Assembly (NCBI GenBank): GCA_963741995.1
Contig: CAVUKI010000009.1
Location: 514,144-578,143 of the forward strand
Direction: 5' to 3'
DNA from: Bog-473 sp963741995
GTDB lineage: Bacteria > Actinomycetota > Acidimicrobiia > Acidimicrobiales > RAAP-2
DNA: 64,000 nucleotides
Position 1 is the first letter of the stretch. Every line of letters begins with the position of its first letter. The translations under genes were made by a program, and so were the position numbers. Shown one piece after another: positions 36,794 to 44,642 of this stretch. Under the pieces are notes generated by a model. It was given only the letters and a program-made list of their open reading frames with translations, was not told where the DNA came from and did no database searches.

Positions 36794-37453
36794 TCATGGC
36801 CGGCAGCAGTATGGCTGCGAGCTGTCCGGGGCGCGGCACGAGGTAAGGGGTACGCAGTCGACTGACGCGGAGCCGTGGCGCGGAGCTTTGAATCGAGACC
36901 GCTGGACGGGAGCGGGTTCGGGGTTAGCCAAGGGCGTCTCTGGTCCGTGGACGAAGGGCGAAGCGGCCGTGCCGCCTATCCGGTGCGGATTCAAGCCGCT
37001 CCCGGCCTCATACGTCGGCTCGACATTCGGCGCCACCTTCTCGAGCCGATGGACGGCCAGCTCGACAAAGGCGTCGTATCGCTCTGCCGCCGCGACCAAC
37101 TGGGGCAGCGCGGCCTCGATGGCGAGGAGTGCAGATAGGACGTCCTGGCTAAGCCCAGGCAGGCCGGCGAGGACTTCGTCGCACGCCTCGTTCGCTCGGG
37201 CCTCCTTCACAGCCGCCGCCAGAGGATGGACATCCGCCGCGGCGCCCTGGTACGCCAACGCGGCAAACTCAGCCGCCTGGTCAGCCGCAGCGATGTCGGC
37301 TGGGGTGATCTTGGCACTCCCCCGGCCACCGCTTGCGACCTTCGCACGGAGTGCCGCGGCGTCGGTCGCGGCCTTCACGGACGCGAGTCGAGTGGTCTCC
37401 TTGGCATCCTGGGCCGTCGCCAGGGCGGCCTCTGCCTCGTTCAGTGTTGGCAT
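36794..37453 (-). CDS. Coiled-coil hypothetical protein (element)
   Basis: 219 residues. ATG 37453 has AAGGAAGGG upstream. The first 150 residues are an Ala/Glu/Asp-rich helix (LNEAEAALATAQDAKETTRL; AAFAALAYQGAAAD-like) like scaffold or coiled-coil proteins of phages. The last 60 are Pro/Cys-containing and less ordered, and may be out of frame. It is close behind the HTH gene and the terminase genes on the same strand. Confidence 0.55.
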   Translation of the reverse strand: MPTLNEAEAALATAQDAKETTRLASVKAATDAAALRAKVASGGRGSAKITPADIAAADQAAEFAALAYQGAAADVHPLAAAVKEARANEACDEVLAGLPGLSQDVLSALLAIEAALPQLVAAAERYDAFVELAVHRLEKVAPNVEPTYEAGSGLNPHRIGGTAASPFVHGPETPLANPEPAPVQRSRFKAPRHGSASVDCVPLTSCRAPDSSQPYCCRP

Positions 37454-37853
37454 CGCTGCCCTTCCTTTCGTGCGGTGACGGACTCGGCGCATACGCGCCA
37501 TGACTTCGCGCCCGCTCACCGTGGAGCGTCCCGCGCTTGAGTAGGCCCGTGACGGCCTGTGGGGTGATCTTCAGTTCGACAGCTGCATCGGAAACGGTCA
37601 TCTGCGGGTACTCCACCACCTCGCAACGTGAGGAGTCCACGTGCGAAACGTCTTGCGCAACATCCGAAACACGCTTTGCCTCAAACCAGGCGCCCACATT
37701 GTCGATCAGCTCGACCGCGGCCACGATGTCTGGGTCGACGGAGACCCGATCGCGCCGAGCCGCGGCGAGGTCGCGCATCAGCGGATGGCGGATCGCCGCG
37801 CAGGCAGACGCCGGGATGAACGCGCCCTCGGTCGTGATGGCGACAGCGGTCAT
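37454..37853 (-). CDS. HTH protein following terL (C-terminus uncertain)
   Basis: ATG at 37853 overlaps the terL stop (ATGA). About 85 residues of mixed helix (VAITTEGAFIPASACAAIR; VDPDIVAAVELIDNVGAWFEAKR) lead to MTVSDAAVELKITPQAVTGLLKR, a clear helix-turn-helix of the MerR/excisionase kind. Past about 37530 the reading frame gives an unnatural Arg/Gly/Pro-rich tail that overlaps the next gene, so an indel probably hides the true end. Confidence 0.55.
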
Positions 37854-39451
37854 ACGAACGGACTCGGAGCAAGACCGCCAAGGAGCACCGGCTCGTCGTC
37901 GGGTCGCTCCACGTCGGAGGGCATCGTGGTGTCGCCCGCGAACCGGTGTCCCAGAAGTGCCGGCCTAGGAATCTCGCCGCGGTCCCTGGCCGCCTCCAGG
38001 TGGATCCGGAACTCGTCGCTGCCGTCATTGCGAATATCGGTGTAGAAGAACGGGCCTCCGGGCGGCGGACGACCCTGACTTTCGACCGCGCCGAGCGCAG
38101 CCATCGCCAGAGCCACGACGACGTCGATCTTGTGGCTGGTCTTCTCCTTGGCGATCTTCCAGCCGCGCGGCGATTCGACTGCCACGGCCCGGGAGACGGC
38201 CAGCCGCATCTCCTTGTCGGAGTAGGTGTGGAGGTTGCGGCCCTTGATCAGCTCGTAGAGGTTCGTGCCCATTTCCTCGAGGCGATTCGAGGTCTGGGGA
38301 TACTCCTCCATGGGAAGACCCGCCCTGATCAGACGCTGGGAAGGCGACTGGAGCATGTGGGGGTCATAGAGCACCCGCTTGACGAGAAACCGATCTCGCA
38401 GCTCGTGCATGCTCGTCTCGATTGTCGCCTCGAAGTCCAGCGGGTTCTTCTTCGACGGCTGGAACACTCGGTGCCAGACAAGACGCACCCTCTTGGATGC
38501 CTGGTCGAAGGTGCAGGCCACAATGGCGGTCTGGTCACGTTTGTGTGACGCATCGAGTCCGACCCAGACGCCAAGCGCCTTGTCCACCACCACCGGTTGC
38601 AGGTCGGCGTCGACGCACGCGTCCCACCACTCCACCTCGACGAACGAAGACTCGTTCGATACGAAGCGGTTCTCGATCATGCGGAGGTACGCGTTGGGCC
38701 GCAGCTGCTCGCGCATTTGCTCCAGCCAATCGGTCGTCTGCCATGGCGCCACGGGCCTGTGGTGCCAGGCCATGACGAGGCCCTTCGCTCGGAACAGTCC
38801 GTTGCCGAGTTTCTTGCCTTTCAGGCCGCGGTGGTAGAGCGCCTCGAGCAGCGTGGACTCGCCCTCAAAGCCCGCGTACGTCGTGGTGAACCGCGCTGCG
38901 ACGCGGCGGGTCGGCGGGGGCACCATCTCGTCCCAGAGCCGGATCGACCGTTCAGTGGTGAAGGCCCACAGCTCGTCGAACACAGTGAAATGCGAGTTGC
39001 TGCCCGCGGCTCCTGCATAGTCAGATGCAATGGCTTCGATGGTCGCACCGGTGCTGAACTCGATCTTCTTGCCGGTGACCTTGGCCGAGTGGCGAAGCAT
39101 TGGCGACGCCTTGATGATGCGCTCGATCGCCTGGAACACGTGCCCCTGCGCCTGCTCGAGGTCGTTGGCCACGCAATAGCCCTCGCCGTAGCGGCCGGCG
39201 AGGACCAGGATCACGTAGATCATGGCCATCGCAGCCAGCGCTGTCTTTCCGGACTTCTTCGGCGCGCCGTAGAGCAGTTCGGGCGCCGGTAGCCGACCGT
39301 CGTCGGTGAGGGTCAGCGCTGCCCGCAGGAACTCGACCTGAGCCGTGTAGAGCTCGAATGCCAGGTTCGTCTCGGGGTCGACCAGGCACTCGCTGATGAA
39401 CGCCACCGGGTCGTGCCGGTATCGCTCCAGGTCGTCATCGGTGATCGTCAC
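37850..39451 (-). CDS. terL: Phage terminase large subunit
   Basis: 533 residues, normal for the family. GTG at 39451 overlaps the terS stop (GTGA). The ATPase domain has Walker A GAPKKSGKT (62-70) and Walker B HFTVFDE (154-160); the C-terminal RNase-H-like nuclease domain starts with VGLDASHKRDQT and continues through KRVLYDPHMLQSPSQ and SHKIDVVVALAMAA. TerL drives DNA into a procapsid and cuts it. The frame is fully intact, in contrast with int. No portal gene follows, which is unusual. Confidence 0.92.
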   Translation of the reverse strand: MTITDDDLERYRHDPVAFISECLVDPETNLAFELYTAQVEFLRAALTLTDDGRLPAPELLYGAPKKSGKTALAAMAMIYVILVLAGRYGEGYCVANDLEQAQGHVFQAIERIIKASPMLRHSAKVTGKKIEFSTGATIEAIASDYAGAAGSNSHFTVFDELWAFTTERSIRLWDEMVPPPTRRVAARFTTTYAGFEGESTLLEALYHRGLKGKKLGNGLFRAKGLVMAWHHRPVAPWQTTDWLEQMREQLRPNAYLRMIENRFVSNESSFVEVEWWDACVDADLQPVVVDKALGVWVGLDASHKRDQTAIVACTFDQASKRVRLVWHRVFQPSKKNPLDFEATIETSMHELRDRFLVKRVLYDPHMLQSPSQRLIRAGLPMEEYPQTSNRLEEMGTNLYELIKGRNLHTYSDKEMRLAVSRAVAVESPRGWKIAKEKTSHKIDVVVALAMAALGAVESQGRPPPGGPFFYTDIRNDGSDEFRIHLEAARDRGEIPRPALLGHRFAGDTTMPSDVERPDDEPVLLGGLAPSPFV

Positions 39452-39885
39452 GTGCCCGCCTCGCCGGTTCCTGACGCTGCGGCGGCCAGACGGCCCACGA
39501 GACTGGCCTCCGTGGACGCTGCAGCGCCGGTCGTGGCCCTCAGGCGGGCGTAGGACTGCGGATCCAGGCCCAGGAGCGCGCTGGCCTTCATCGAGGCATT
39601 GGCGCACGCCGTGGCGGACTCCCAGAGCCGCTGAGGGACGGCACCAGCGCCCTTCTCAGCCGACACCTCGGCGATGTGCTGGTGGATGAGCTGCTCCCGG
39701 GCCTCGGCGCGCAGGAACCTGGCCACGGCGGGCACGAATGCGGCCTTGTCGAGCCACGGGGCGATCTCGAAGAGCTGCTCCCGCACCTCGGCGGCACGCG
39801 CTTCGATCGTGCGCGGACTGTCGCCGCCGTGGACCAGGGCCGCGGTGTTGCCGGGCTCGAAGTCGGGATGCCTCGGACCGCTCAT
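39448..39885 (-). CDS. terS: Phage terminase small subunit
   Basis: 145 residues, acidic and helical (TIEARAAEVREQLFEIAPWL; FLRAEAREQLIHQHIAEVS). Its position directly before and overlapping terL, its size and the N-terminal GNTAALVHGG segment common to actinobacterial TerS proteins support the call. In satellites TerS redirects packaging to the element's own pac or cos site. Its ATG overlaps the stop of the small basic gene upstream (ATGA). Confidence 0.75.
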   Translation of the reverse strand: MSGPRHPDFEPGNTAALVHGGDSPRTIEARAAEVREQLFEIAPWLDKAAFVPAVARFLRAEAREQLIHQHIAEVSAEKGAGAVPQRLWESATACANASMKASALLGLDPQSYARLRATTGAAASTEASLVGRLAAAASGTGEAGT

Positions 39886-40037
39886 CGCTCTTGACTCTCT
39901 GTCTTGTGTCGTGCCTCTGACCTGGGGTTATTGGCGGACTTCTGCCGGTCTTCTGCCGGTTGCCGGCGGCGTTTCCTTGCGCGCGCGGGGTTTTGCGGAC
40001 TGTCAGTCGGTTTCTTGCGGTCGCCAAACTTGGTCAC
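39882..40037 (-). CDS. Very basic 51-residue peptide (element)
   Basis: GTG 40037 overlaps the stop of the SWIM gene and its own stop overlaps the terS ATG, so it is translationally coupled on both sides. That is the best evidence that it is real. The product is highly charged and disordered (KFGDRKKPTDSPQNPARARK, then repeated Arg/Lys/Gln). It may bind nucleic acid. No family known. Confidence 0.5.
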   Translation of the reverse strand: MTKFGDRKKPTDSPQNPARARKRRRQPAEDRQKSANNPRSEARHKTESQER

Positions 40038-40255
40038 GAAGCCACCATCGCCAACGCCTTGACGGCCAAAATGTGGCTGCAGCCGTAGGGCTCCGAGCAG
40101 CTGCAGCTCCAACCATCTGCGCTGAACGTGCAGTCGTAGATCCCCTCCCCGTCTCTGACGGCAGCGGTCAGGGTGGTGGCAGAGCACCACTTGATGACGA
40201 CCTCGTCGTATCCGTCGCTGAAGAAGGTCACGACGCAGCCAGTCCGCCCGTGCAT
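40034..40255 (-). CDS. SWIM zinc-finger protein (element)
   Basis: 73 residues. After strands VTFFSDGYDEVVIKWCSATT and YDCTFSADGWSCSCSEP comes C-x-C-x(5)-C-x-H (CSCSEPYGCSH), the SWIM zinc motif, then a helix (ILAVKALAMVAS). SWIM domains bind DNA or protein partners. Here it lies between the replication-type HTH gene and terS, so a role in DNA handling of the element is plausible but inferred only from position. Confidence 0.65.
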   Translation of the reverse strand: MHGRTGCVVTFFSDGYDEVVIKWCSATTLTAAVRDGEGIYDCTFSADGWSCSCSEPYGCSHILAVKALAMVAS

Positions 40256-40479
40256 CGTGTTCGTCCGCCAGCTGATTAAGAAGCGCTGTCGCGCTGTGAA
40301 TGTCGCTCTGGGTCGTCGCCGAACGCCGCATTGATTCTCTGACGGCCGATGTCACGAGAGACGCAGTAGGTCGTCGGGATGGCTGTCACCAAACGCTCGA
40401 GCTCGGATTCAGCGAGTTCCTGTCCGCGCTGAGCCTGAGCCGCCGAACGGATCTCGCGTCGGCGAGGTTCCCGTTCCCC

Positions 40480-40956
40480 TCATCCGCGTCGAACCGCCTT
40501 TTGGTCCCCAGCTTTCGGCTGGGGATTTAGGGGCGGTTCTATTGATGATTCAAATGACGGTTCTGGTGGCACCGGTGCCACCCTTAACCCCGGCGCGTGT
40601 GCCACCCCCTCCCCGGCGTCAGTGTCACCCTGGCAATCCGCCACCCCTGGCAAATCGCCACCCTCATCCTCAGCAAGATGGACGACGATGATGTACTTGT
40701 TGGACCGAGTTCCCCACTCGCTCGAGCCCCCTCTGCCGCCGCCTCGGATGACGATCACGTCATTGATGGCTTCGAGGCTCCGGATGCGGCGCTGAGTCGT
40801 CCGATCGTCGATCCGACATTTTCGGGCGATGTAGTGGATGCTGGGCCAGCATTCGGCTTGGTCGTTGGCGTTGTCCGCCAGAGCCAAGAGGACGAGAAGG
40901 TCAGTACCGGACGCCTTCGATCGCTCCCATACGCTTGTCATCACTCTGATGCTCAT
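40480..40956 (-). CDS. HTH replication-initiator-like protein (element)
   Basis: 158 residues from ATG 40956, which overlaps the stop of the AlpA-like gene (ATGA). SGTDLLVLLALADNANDQAE, WPSIHYIARKCRIDDRTTQR and RIRSLEAINDVIVI form the winged-helix pattern found at the N-terminus of phage and plasmid replication proteins (RepA/DnaD-like). The C-terminal 60 residues are Pro/Asp/Glu-rich. No primase or helicase motif is present, so it would recruit host replication proteins. Confidence 0.7.
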   Translation of the reverse strand: MSIRVMTSVWERSKASGTDLLVLLALADNANDQAECWPSIHYIARKCRIDDRTTQRRIRSLEAINDVIVIRGGGRGGSSEWGTRSNKYIIVVHLAEDEGGDLPGVADCQGDTDAGEGVAHAPGLRVAPVPPEPSFESSIEPPLNPQPKAGDQKAVRRG

Positions 40957-41162
40957 GCGGCCCCCTCCTCGTCGGCACCCAGGAGTCGGAGCAGCGGCAC
41001 AGTCGGGATCACGATGGCCTTCCCGAGACGGATGCTCGGCAGACTGCGGTTGGCGATGGCGTCGTAGACGGTCGACCGGGGCGTGCCGCTGATCTCTGAC
41101 CAACGCTTCGGTTTGATGACCGGCACGCTCCTGAGCTCGTCGAGCCAACCTGGAGCGGTCAC
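40953..41162 (-). CDS. AlpA/Xis-like excisionase (element)
   Basis: 69 residues. PKRWSEISGTPRSTVYDAIANRSLPSIRLGKAIVIPT is the excisionase-type winged HTH: helix, turn, recognition helix, then a wing that ends in a strand. Such proteins bend attachment-site DNA for excision and, as AlpA, can activate satellite genes. It is tightly coupled to the downstream replication-type gene and to the gene before it (one base apart). Confidence 0.8.
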   Translation of the reverse strand: MTAPGWLDELRSVPVIKPKRWSEISGTPRSTVYDAIANRSLPSIRLGKAIVIPTVPLLRLLGADEEGAA

Positions 41163-41474
41163 TCAGATCACCTCCCGGGGGTCGGCCGGCCATGCAGATT
41201 TCGACAGGCCGCGGGGTCCCGGAAGCACCTCGGCAAGTGCTCGACCCTCGAGAGCGGCTTTAACGGCGGGTGTCACGGCCCACTTCCCGCCGTTCTCCGA
41301 CAGACCGAGTTCTCGGGCCAGGGTTGCGGCGTGGGATTGGGTGACACCGCCGCCCACCACGATTTCGCGCACGGTCACGGTCTCGCGAAGGACGAATCCG
41401 CCGCTGGCGAGGGCGTTCGCCACCGCCTGCTCCCCAACCGGGTCGCTCTGCGCTTCGGTCCTGCGGCCGCTCAT
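41163..41474 (-). CDS. Hypothetical protein (element, early operon)
   Basis: 103 residues. TQSHAATLARELGLSENGGKWAVTPAVKAALEG may be a weak HTH; the rest is strand-like (FVLRETVTVREIVVGGGV). ATG 41474 overlaps the XRE gene's stop (ATGA), and its TGA adjoins the AlpA-like gene. Its place between repressor and excisionase suggests a regulatory role. No family recognised. Confidence 0.55.
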   Translation of the reverse strand: MSGRRTEAQSDPVGEQAVANALASGGFVLRETVTVREIVVGGGVTQSHAATLARELGLSENGGKWAVTPAVKAALEGRALAEVLPGPRGLSKSAWPADPREVI

Positions 41475-41710
41475 AGCCGGCCCTCCAGCTCACGGCGCAA
41501 GCATTCGATGACCTCGCAGTAGCGCTCAGCCCTCTCCCCCGTTGGGACACGCTGGCCCGTCTCCCAAAGGTGGATCGTGGCCGCCGTAACGCCGGCCGAT
41601 TGACCCACCTCACTCTGCGTCGCTTCCGCCATTTGGCGGATCCTGCGTCCCTCCCCAGTACGAGCCATGAGTCGGCCCCTGGAAGCTGAAAGCAATCGGT
41701 TTGTGCTCAC
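41471..41710 (-). CDS. XRE-type repressor (element)
   Basis: 79 residues. TGEGRRIRQMAEATQSEVGQ, SAGVTAATIHLWETGQRVP and ALEGERAERY-like helices make a Cro/CI-type helix-turn-helix. GTG 41710 follows a TAGGCT box by seven bases (leaderless); an ATG at 41668 would remove 14 residues. It diverges from the integrase operon, the usual place for the master repressor of a satellite or temperate phage. Confidence 0.75.
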   Translation of the reverse strand: MSTNRLLSASRGRLMARTGEGRRIRQMAEATQSEVGQSAGVTAATIHLWETGQRVPTGERAERYCEVIECLRRELEGRL

Positions 41711-41791
41711 AGGTGGTAGCCTAACCAGAATCTCAACGTCGGATCTACGTCTCTATTGCATCAGCTCAGCGACAGTGATACAGTTCAGCCC
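41711..41791. promoter_or_regulatory. Divergent switch region XRE / integrase operon
   Basis: 81 bases. Rightward: TTGCAT (41756-41761), 17 bases, TACAGT (41779-41784), seven bases, then ATG 41792, a near-ideal promoter with a leaderless start. Leftward: TAGGCT (41723 to 41718), seven bases, then GTG 41710. Repressor operators are expected here, though no clear inverted repeat was found. Confidence 0.6.
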
Positions 41792-42295
41792 ATGCCAGCC
41801 AACACAACCGATTGGAACCAGGTGTGGCCCTCCCATGGCTCGTCACGGGGGCAGGTCAGAACCGGTGTGGTGGACCACGTCGAACTCAAGGGAACCACCT
41901 ACGTCGTCCCCCGGCTGTTCGATGTCATGTTCGCTGACCCCCGGCTGCTCTTTGATGTCGAGATCTCGGTCCACATGGATCCGACGACGCTCGGGCCGCA
42001 GTGCTCACACATCGACGTCCAGCAGCGGCCCAACGGTCCGGAGGTGACGTCCGAGAAGCTGCGGTCTATACCGATCGCTCAACTCATGCAGCAAGGCGCT
42101 CGGTTCATGGCCCTGCAACCGAGCACGGAGGAAGACGGGTCGATCCGGTTCGTGCCGGCTCGACTCTCTGAGGAGGGGCGGGCTGAGGTGACCGCCGCTT
42201 GGCGCTGGGCGAAGGCCGCACCCGCGGAGGGGATCGTTTCCAGTGACGCAAGTGAATCTTCGTCTCATCGGTTCGCTCGTGGGCGACGTCCTTGA
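41792..42295 (+). CDS. Hypothetical protein, first gene of int operon
   Basis: 167 residues. VDHVELKGTTYVVPRLFDVMF and LLFDVEISVHMDPTTLGPQC form strands; EKLRSIPIAQLMQQGARFMA is a helix; EEGRAEVTAAWRWAKAAP ends in a second helix. Actinobacterial elements often carry such unknown genes before an integrase. It overlaps the following gene by 53 bases. Function unknown. Confidence 0.6.
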   Translation: MPANTTDWNQVWPSHGSSRGQVRTGVVDHVELKGTTYVVPRLFDVMFADPRLLFDVEISVHMDPTTLGPQCSHIDVQQRPNGPEVTSEKLRSIPIAQLMQQGARFMALQPSTEEDGSIRFVPARLSEEGRAEVTAAWRWAKAAPAEGIVSSDASESSSHRFARGRRP

Positions 42296-42455
42296 TCGGG
42301 CCGAATCGGCTGGCAAGCGACCCACGGTTTATGCCTCGGTGCAGAAGGAACTCGAGAACAGAGGCTTTTACGTGTCGAGGGCAACAGTCCAACGTCGAAT
42401 CAGGGAAGCACAGGAGCAAGGGTTCGCCCCGCGCTGGGTGAAGGAGGAAGCATGA
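42243..42455 (+). CDS. Small HTH-like protein before integrase
   Basis: 70 residues from GTG 42243: LRLIGSLVGDVLDRAESAG, then ASVQKELENRGFYVSRATVQRRI, a probable helix-turn-helix, then REAQEQGFAPRW. Its stop overlaps the integrase ATG (ATGA). It may be a recombination directionality factor or regulator; this is inferred from position and the HTH-like segment. Confidence 0.6.
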   Translation: MTQVNLRLIGSLVGDVLDRAESAGKRPTVYASVQKELENRGFYVSRATVQRRIREAQEQGFAPRWVKEEA

Positions 42456-43617
42456 ACGGTCACGTCGCCAAGAAGGCGTCCGCGAAGTCCCGCACTGGAT
42501 TGATGTACTACCCGGTGGTCGAGCTCGACGCCGATCCGGTCACTGGAAAGCGCGCCCGTCGCTGGCATCCGGGCCACGTCCTGAAGGCCGACGCCCAAGA
42601 GGCGCTCCGCAAGCTGCAGGACGACGCCGACAAAGGCACCTACGTCGCTCCGGTGAAGGAGACGTTCGGTGAGTACCTCGAGGTGGCTCCCCCACCATCC
42701 GGACGACAGTCAGGGCCAACACGTACGAGTCCTACCGCTCGGCCGTCGTCGTGCACCTGATCCCCCATCTCGGACACCTGCAGCTGCGCCAACTCAACCG
42801 CGGCACGTTCAGCGCCTTGTACGCCGAGCTGAGCGAGACGGGTCGGGCCGACGGCCGCGGCGGGCTCTCCCCTCGCTCCGTCCGTGCGGTCCACGTGACG
42901 GCGCACAAGGCGCTGAAGGACGCAGTGAAAGACAACCTCCTCGCACGGAATCCGACGGACGATGCCAACGTGCCGGCGAAGGTCAGGAGCCAGACGCCGT
43001 CATGGACGGCCGAGCAGGTGGGCGGCGTTCCTGACGTCGACCCGATCCGATCACCTCCACTCCGCGTTCCTCACCACGGCCACCACGGGTCTTCGGCGTT
43101 CTGAGGTGCTCGGCCTCCGGTGGGCCGATGTCGATCTCGATGCTGGTTCGCTGAAGGTGCGCCAGGTCGTATCGCTCGACAAGTACAAGCCGTTCCTGGC
43201 CGAACCGAAGACGGCTCGGAGCCGTCGGGTGGTGGCGCTCGACGGCGGCACGGTGGTCGCCCTTCGGGCGCGCCGATCAAGCCCAGCGCGAGGAGCGGAT
43301 AGCGGCCGGCCCAGCCTGGCAGCAGACGGATCTCGTGTTCACCAAGCTCGGACGGCACGATCCTGCACCCCCAGACTCTGTCGGGCGCCTTCGAGCGGGC
43401 CGCCAGGAAGGCAGGGCTGCCACCGATCGGCATCCACGGCCTGCGGCACTCCCACGCCTCATTGGGACTCGCCAACAACGTTCCGCTGGTCATCATGAGC
43501 GAGCGCCTCGGGCACTCCTCCGTGGCGATCACTGGCGACGTCTACAGCCACTCCCTGCCGAGCCAGCACCAGGAGGCGGCCGACGCCATCGCCGGGCTGA
43601 TCGGCGCGGGGCGCTAG
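42452..43617 (+). CDS. int: Tyrosine integrase of the element (several frameshifts)
   Basis: Catalyses integration at the tRNA-Pro site. The arm/core-binding region includes TYVAPVKETFGEYLE, RANTYESYRSAVVVHLIPHL and LSPRSVRAVHVTAHKALKDA. The catalytic domain keeps all key residues: Arg in TTGLRRSEVLGLRW, His-x-x-Arg in HGLRHSHASLGL, and His and the nucleophile Tyr in LGHSSVAITGDVYSH. The frame shifts near 42680 (two indels), 43024, 43270 and 43345, all in G or C runs, and homology resumes each time without loss. It is probably functional if the indels are sequence errors. It stops four bases inside the convergent TIGR02391 gene. Confidence 0.88.
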
Positions 43618-44359
43618 GGGTGGACGAGTCCACGATCCTGCGCGAACCGACTCAACATCGCCAGTTCCTCAAGGAGTTCGTTCTCGTCGCGGGACGCAGC
43701 GCCATTGTGGGTCGCCAGATTGCGCACCAGCTTTGCGCACGCCAGGCCGAGATCCCTGGCGCCCTGGTAGGCATTCGTCCTGTCGTGCCCAGGCGTCTCG
43801 AAGCCAGGGATGTTGAGGAATGGTGGGTCCGCGCTAAATGCCTTGCCCACCATGGCCTCGGGCGACGTGCCCTTTGGCATCTCCACCTTTTCTGGTAGGT
43901 AAGTGTCGAAGATAAAGGAAGCGGCGGTGCTCACGGCCTGTCGGTGGTGCTCGTCGTCCCACAGCTGCGCGGCCGCCCCGTGGATCCAGGGGTGCATACT
44001 CGAAAGTGCGAGCTGCGGCCCCTTGACGCCGAAGATCGCAGCCCGCCGGTCGGCCGACTGAAAGGTCCCGACGCTCGTTCGTTGCGGCGAGCGCCGATCC
44101 GTAGCCCGATCCGTAGTTGATGCCGTGGTCGATGCGGTCGGCGAGTTCCTCGTCGTACTCGCGGGCGATGTCACGGATCAGCGGCAGCTGCTTGTGGATT
44201 ACCTCGACCAGTGACTTGTGCGCAGGATCGTCCAGGTGCGCCATGGTCGGCCGCCACTGACTTTCGGCGGTCTGGCACTCGCGCCGCGAACACCCGGGCC
44301 TCGTGAAGGGCCAGCGCCTCGTCGACCATGCGGGCGAACCCTATGGCAGACGAGAACAC
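43614..44359 (-). CDS. TIGR02391 (Ymh) family protein (two frameshifts)
   Basis: About 247 residues if frames are joined. The C-terminal domain has MHPWIHGAAAQLWDDEHHRQAV, EKVEMPKGTSPEAMVGKAFS, GARDLGLACAKLVRNLATHN and ELLEELAMLSRFAQ, the TIGR02391 pattern. The N-terminal part (IHKQLPLIRDIAREYDEELADRI) is helical. Frames change near 44240 and 44050. The family is unassigned but often found with restriction or other defence genes. Position between int and attR is where satellites and prophages carry accessory defence genes. Confidence 0.65.
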
Positions 44360-44383
44360 GCGGGCAGAAGAATGGCAGAAAAT
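44344..44383. repeat. GGCAGA-type repeats, probable integrase arm sites (right)
   Basis: Three imperfect 11-base copies: TGGCAGACGAG (44344-44354), GGGCAGAAGAA (44362-44372) and TGGCAGAAAAT (44373-44383), about 50-90 bases inside attR and matching the pair inside attL. Confidence 0.55.
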
Positions 44384-44429
44384 GGCCCTCGCGACCTCGT
44401 GTCAGTCTGAGCAAAAACACCCTCTGACC

Positions 44430-44507
44430 TGGTCGGGCTGCCGGGATTTGAACCCGGGACCTCTTGACCCCCAGTCAAGCGCGCTAACCAAGCTGCGCCA
44501 CAGCCCG
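44430..44507 (-). tRNA. tRNA-Pro (anticodon GGG)
   Basis: Full cloverleaf on the minus strand: a seven-base acceptor stem (CGGGCTG/CAGCCCG), D arm, anticodon stem CTTGA/TCAAG with loop CTGGGGG giving GGG, T arm with TTCAAAT, discriminator A and an encoded CCA (44432 to 44430). The 3' half from 44476 down is the element's own copy (attR), which restores the gene after integration. Confidence 0.96.
44432..44476. repeat. attR: 45-bp repeat within tRNA-Pro
   Basis: Identical to 29339-29383. It covers the tRNA from the anticodon stem to the base beside CCA. The junction on its right (AAGCGCGC) is the chromosomal 5' half of the tRNA gene. Confidence 0.92.
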
Positions 44508-44642
44508 CGTGTCGTCGCACTCCAAAACCGATGCGTATCCCGACAAGTCGCCGGAGCGACTTCGGGACCAGAACGACCTAGGGATGGTAGTCCACACGGA
44601 TCCGGAGCGGTCTGACATCGGGGTTTACCCTGGTCCTGGCCA

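Larger units (their letters stand above)
29339..44476. mobile_element. Integrated element in tRNA-Pro(GGG), phage-satellite-like
   Basis: A 15.1-kb element bounded by a perfect 45-bp direct repeat of the tRNA 3' half, with an integrase gene at the right end. Right to left it holds a TIGR02391-type gene, int with two small genes, a divergent switch region, XRE repressor, unknown, AlpA-like gene, HTH replication-type gene, SWIM gene, basic peptide, terS, terL, HTH and coiled-coil genes, then cargo (repeat adhesin, SnoaL-like, GAP protein, small genes). There is no capsid, portal, tail or lysis gene. The layout fits a phage-inducible chromosomal island rather than a complete prophage. Many genes carry indels, so current activity is uncertain. 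Confidence 0.8.

Noticed and set aside
37281..37453. C-terminal extension of the HTH gene overlapping the coiled-coil gene
   Set aside because: The tail is unnatural and the coiled-coil gene has a strong ribosome site; an indel near 37530 is more likely.
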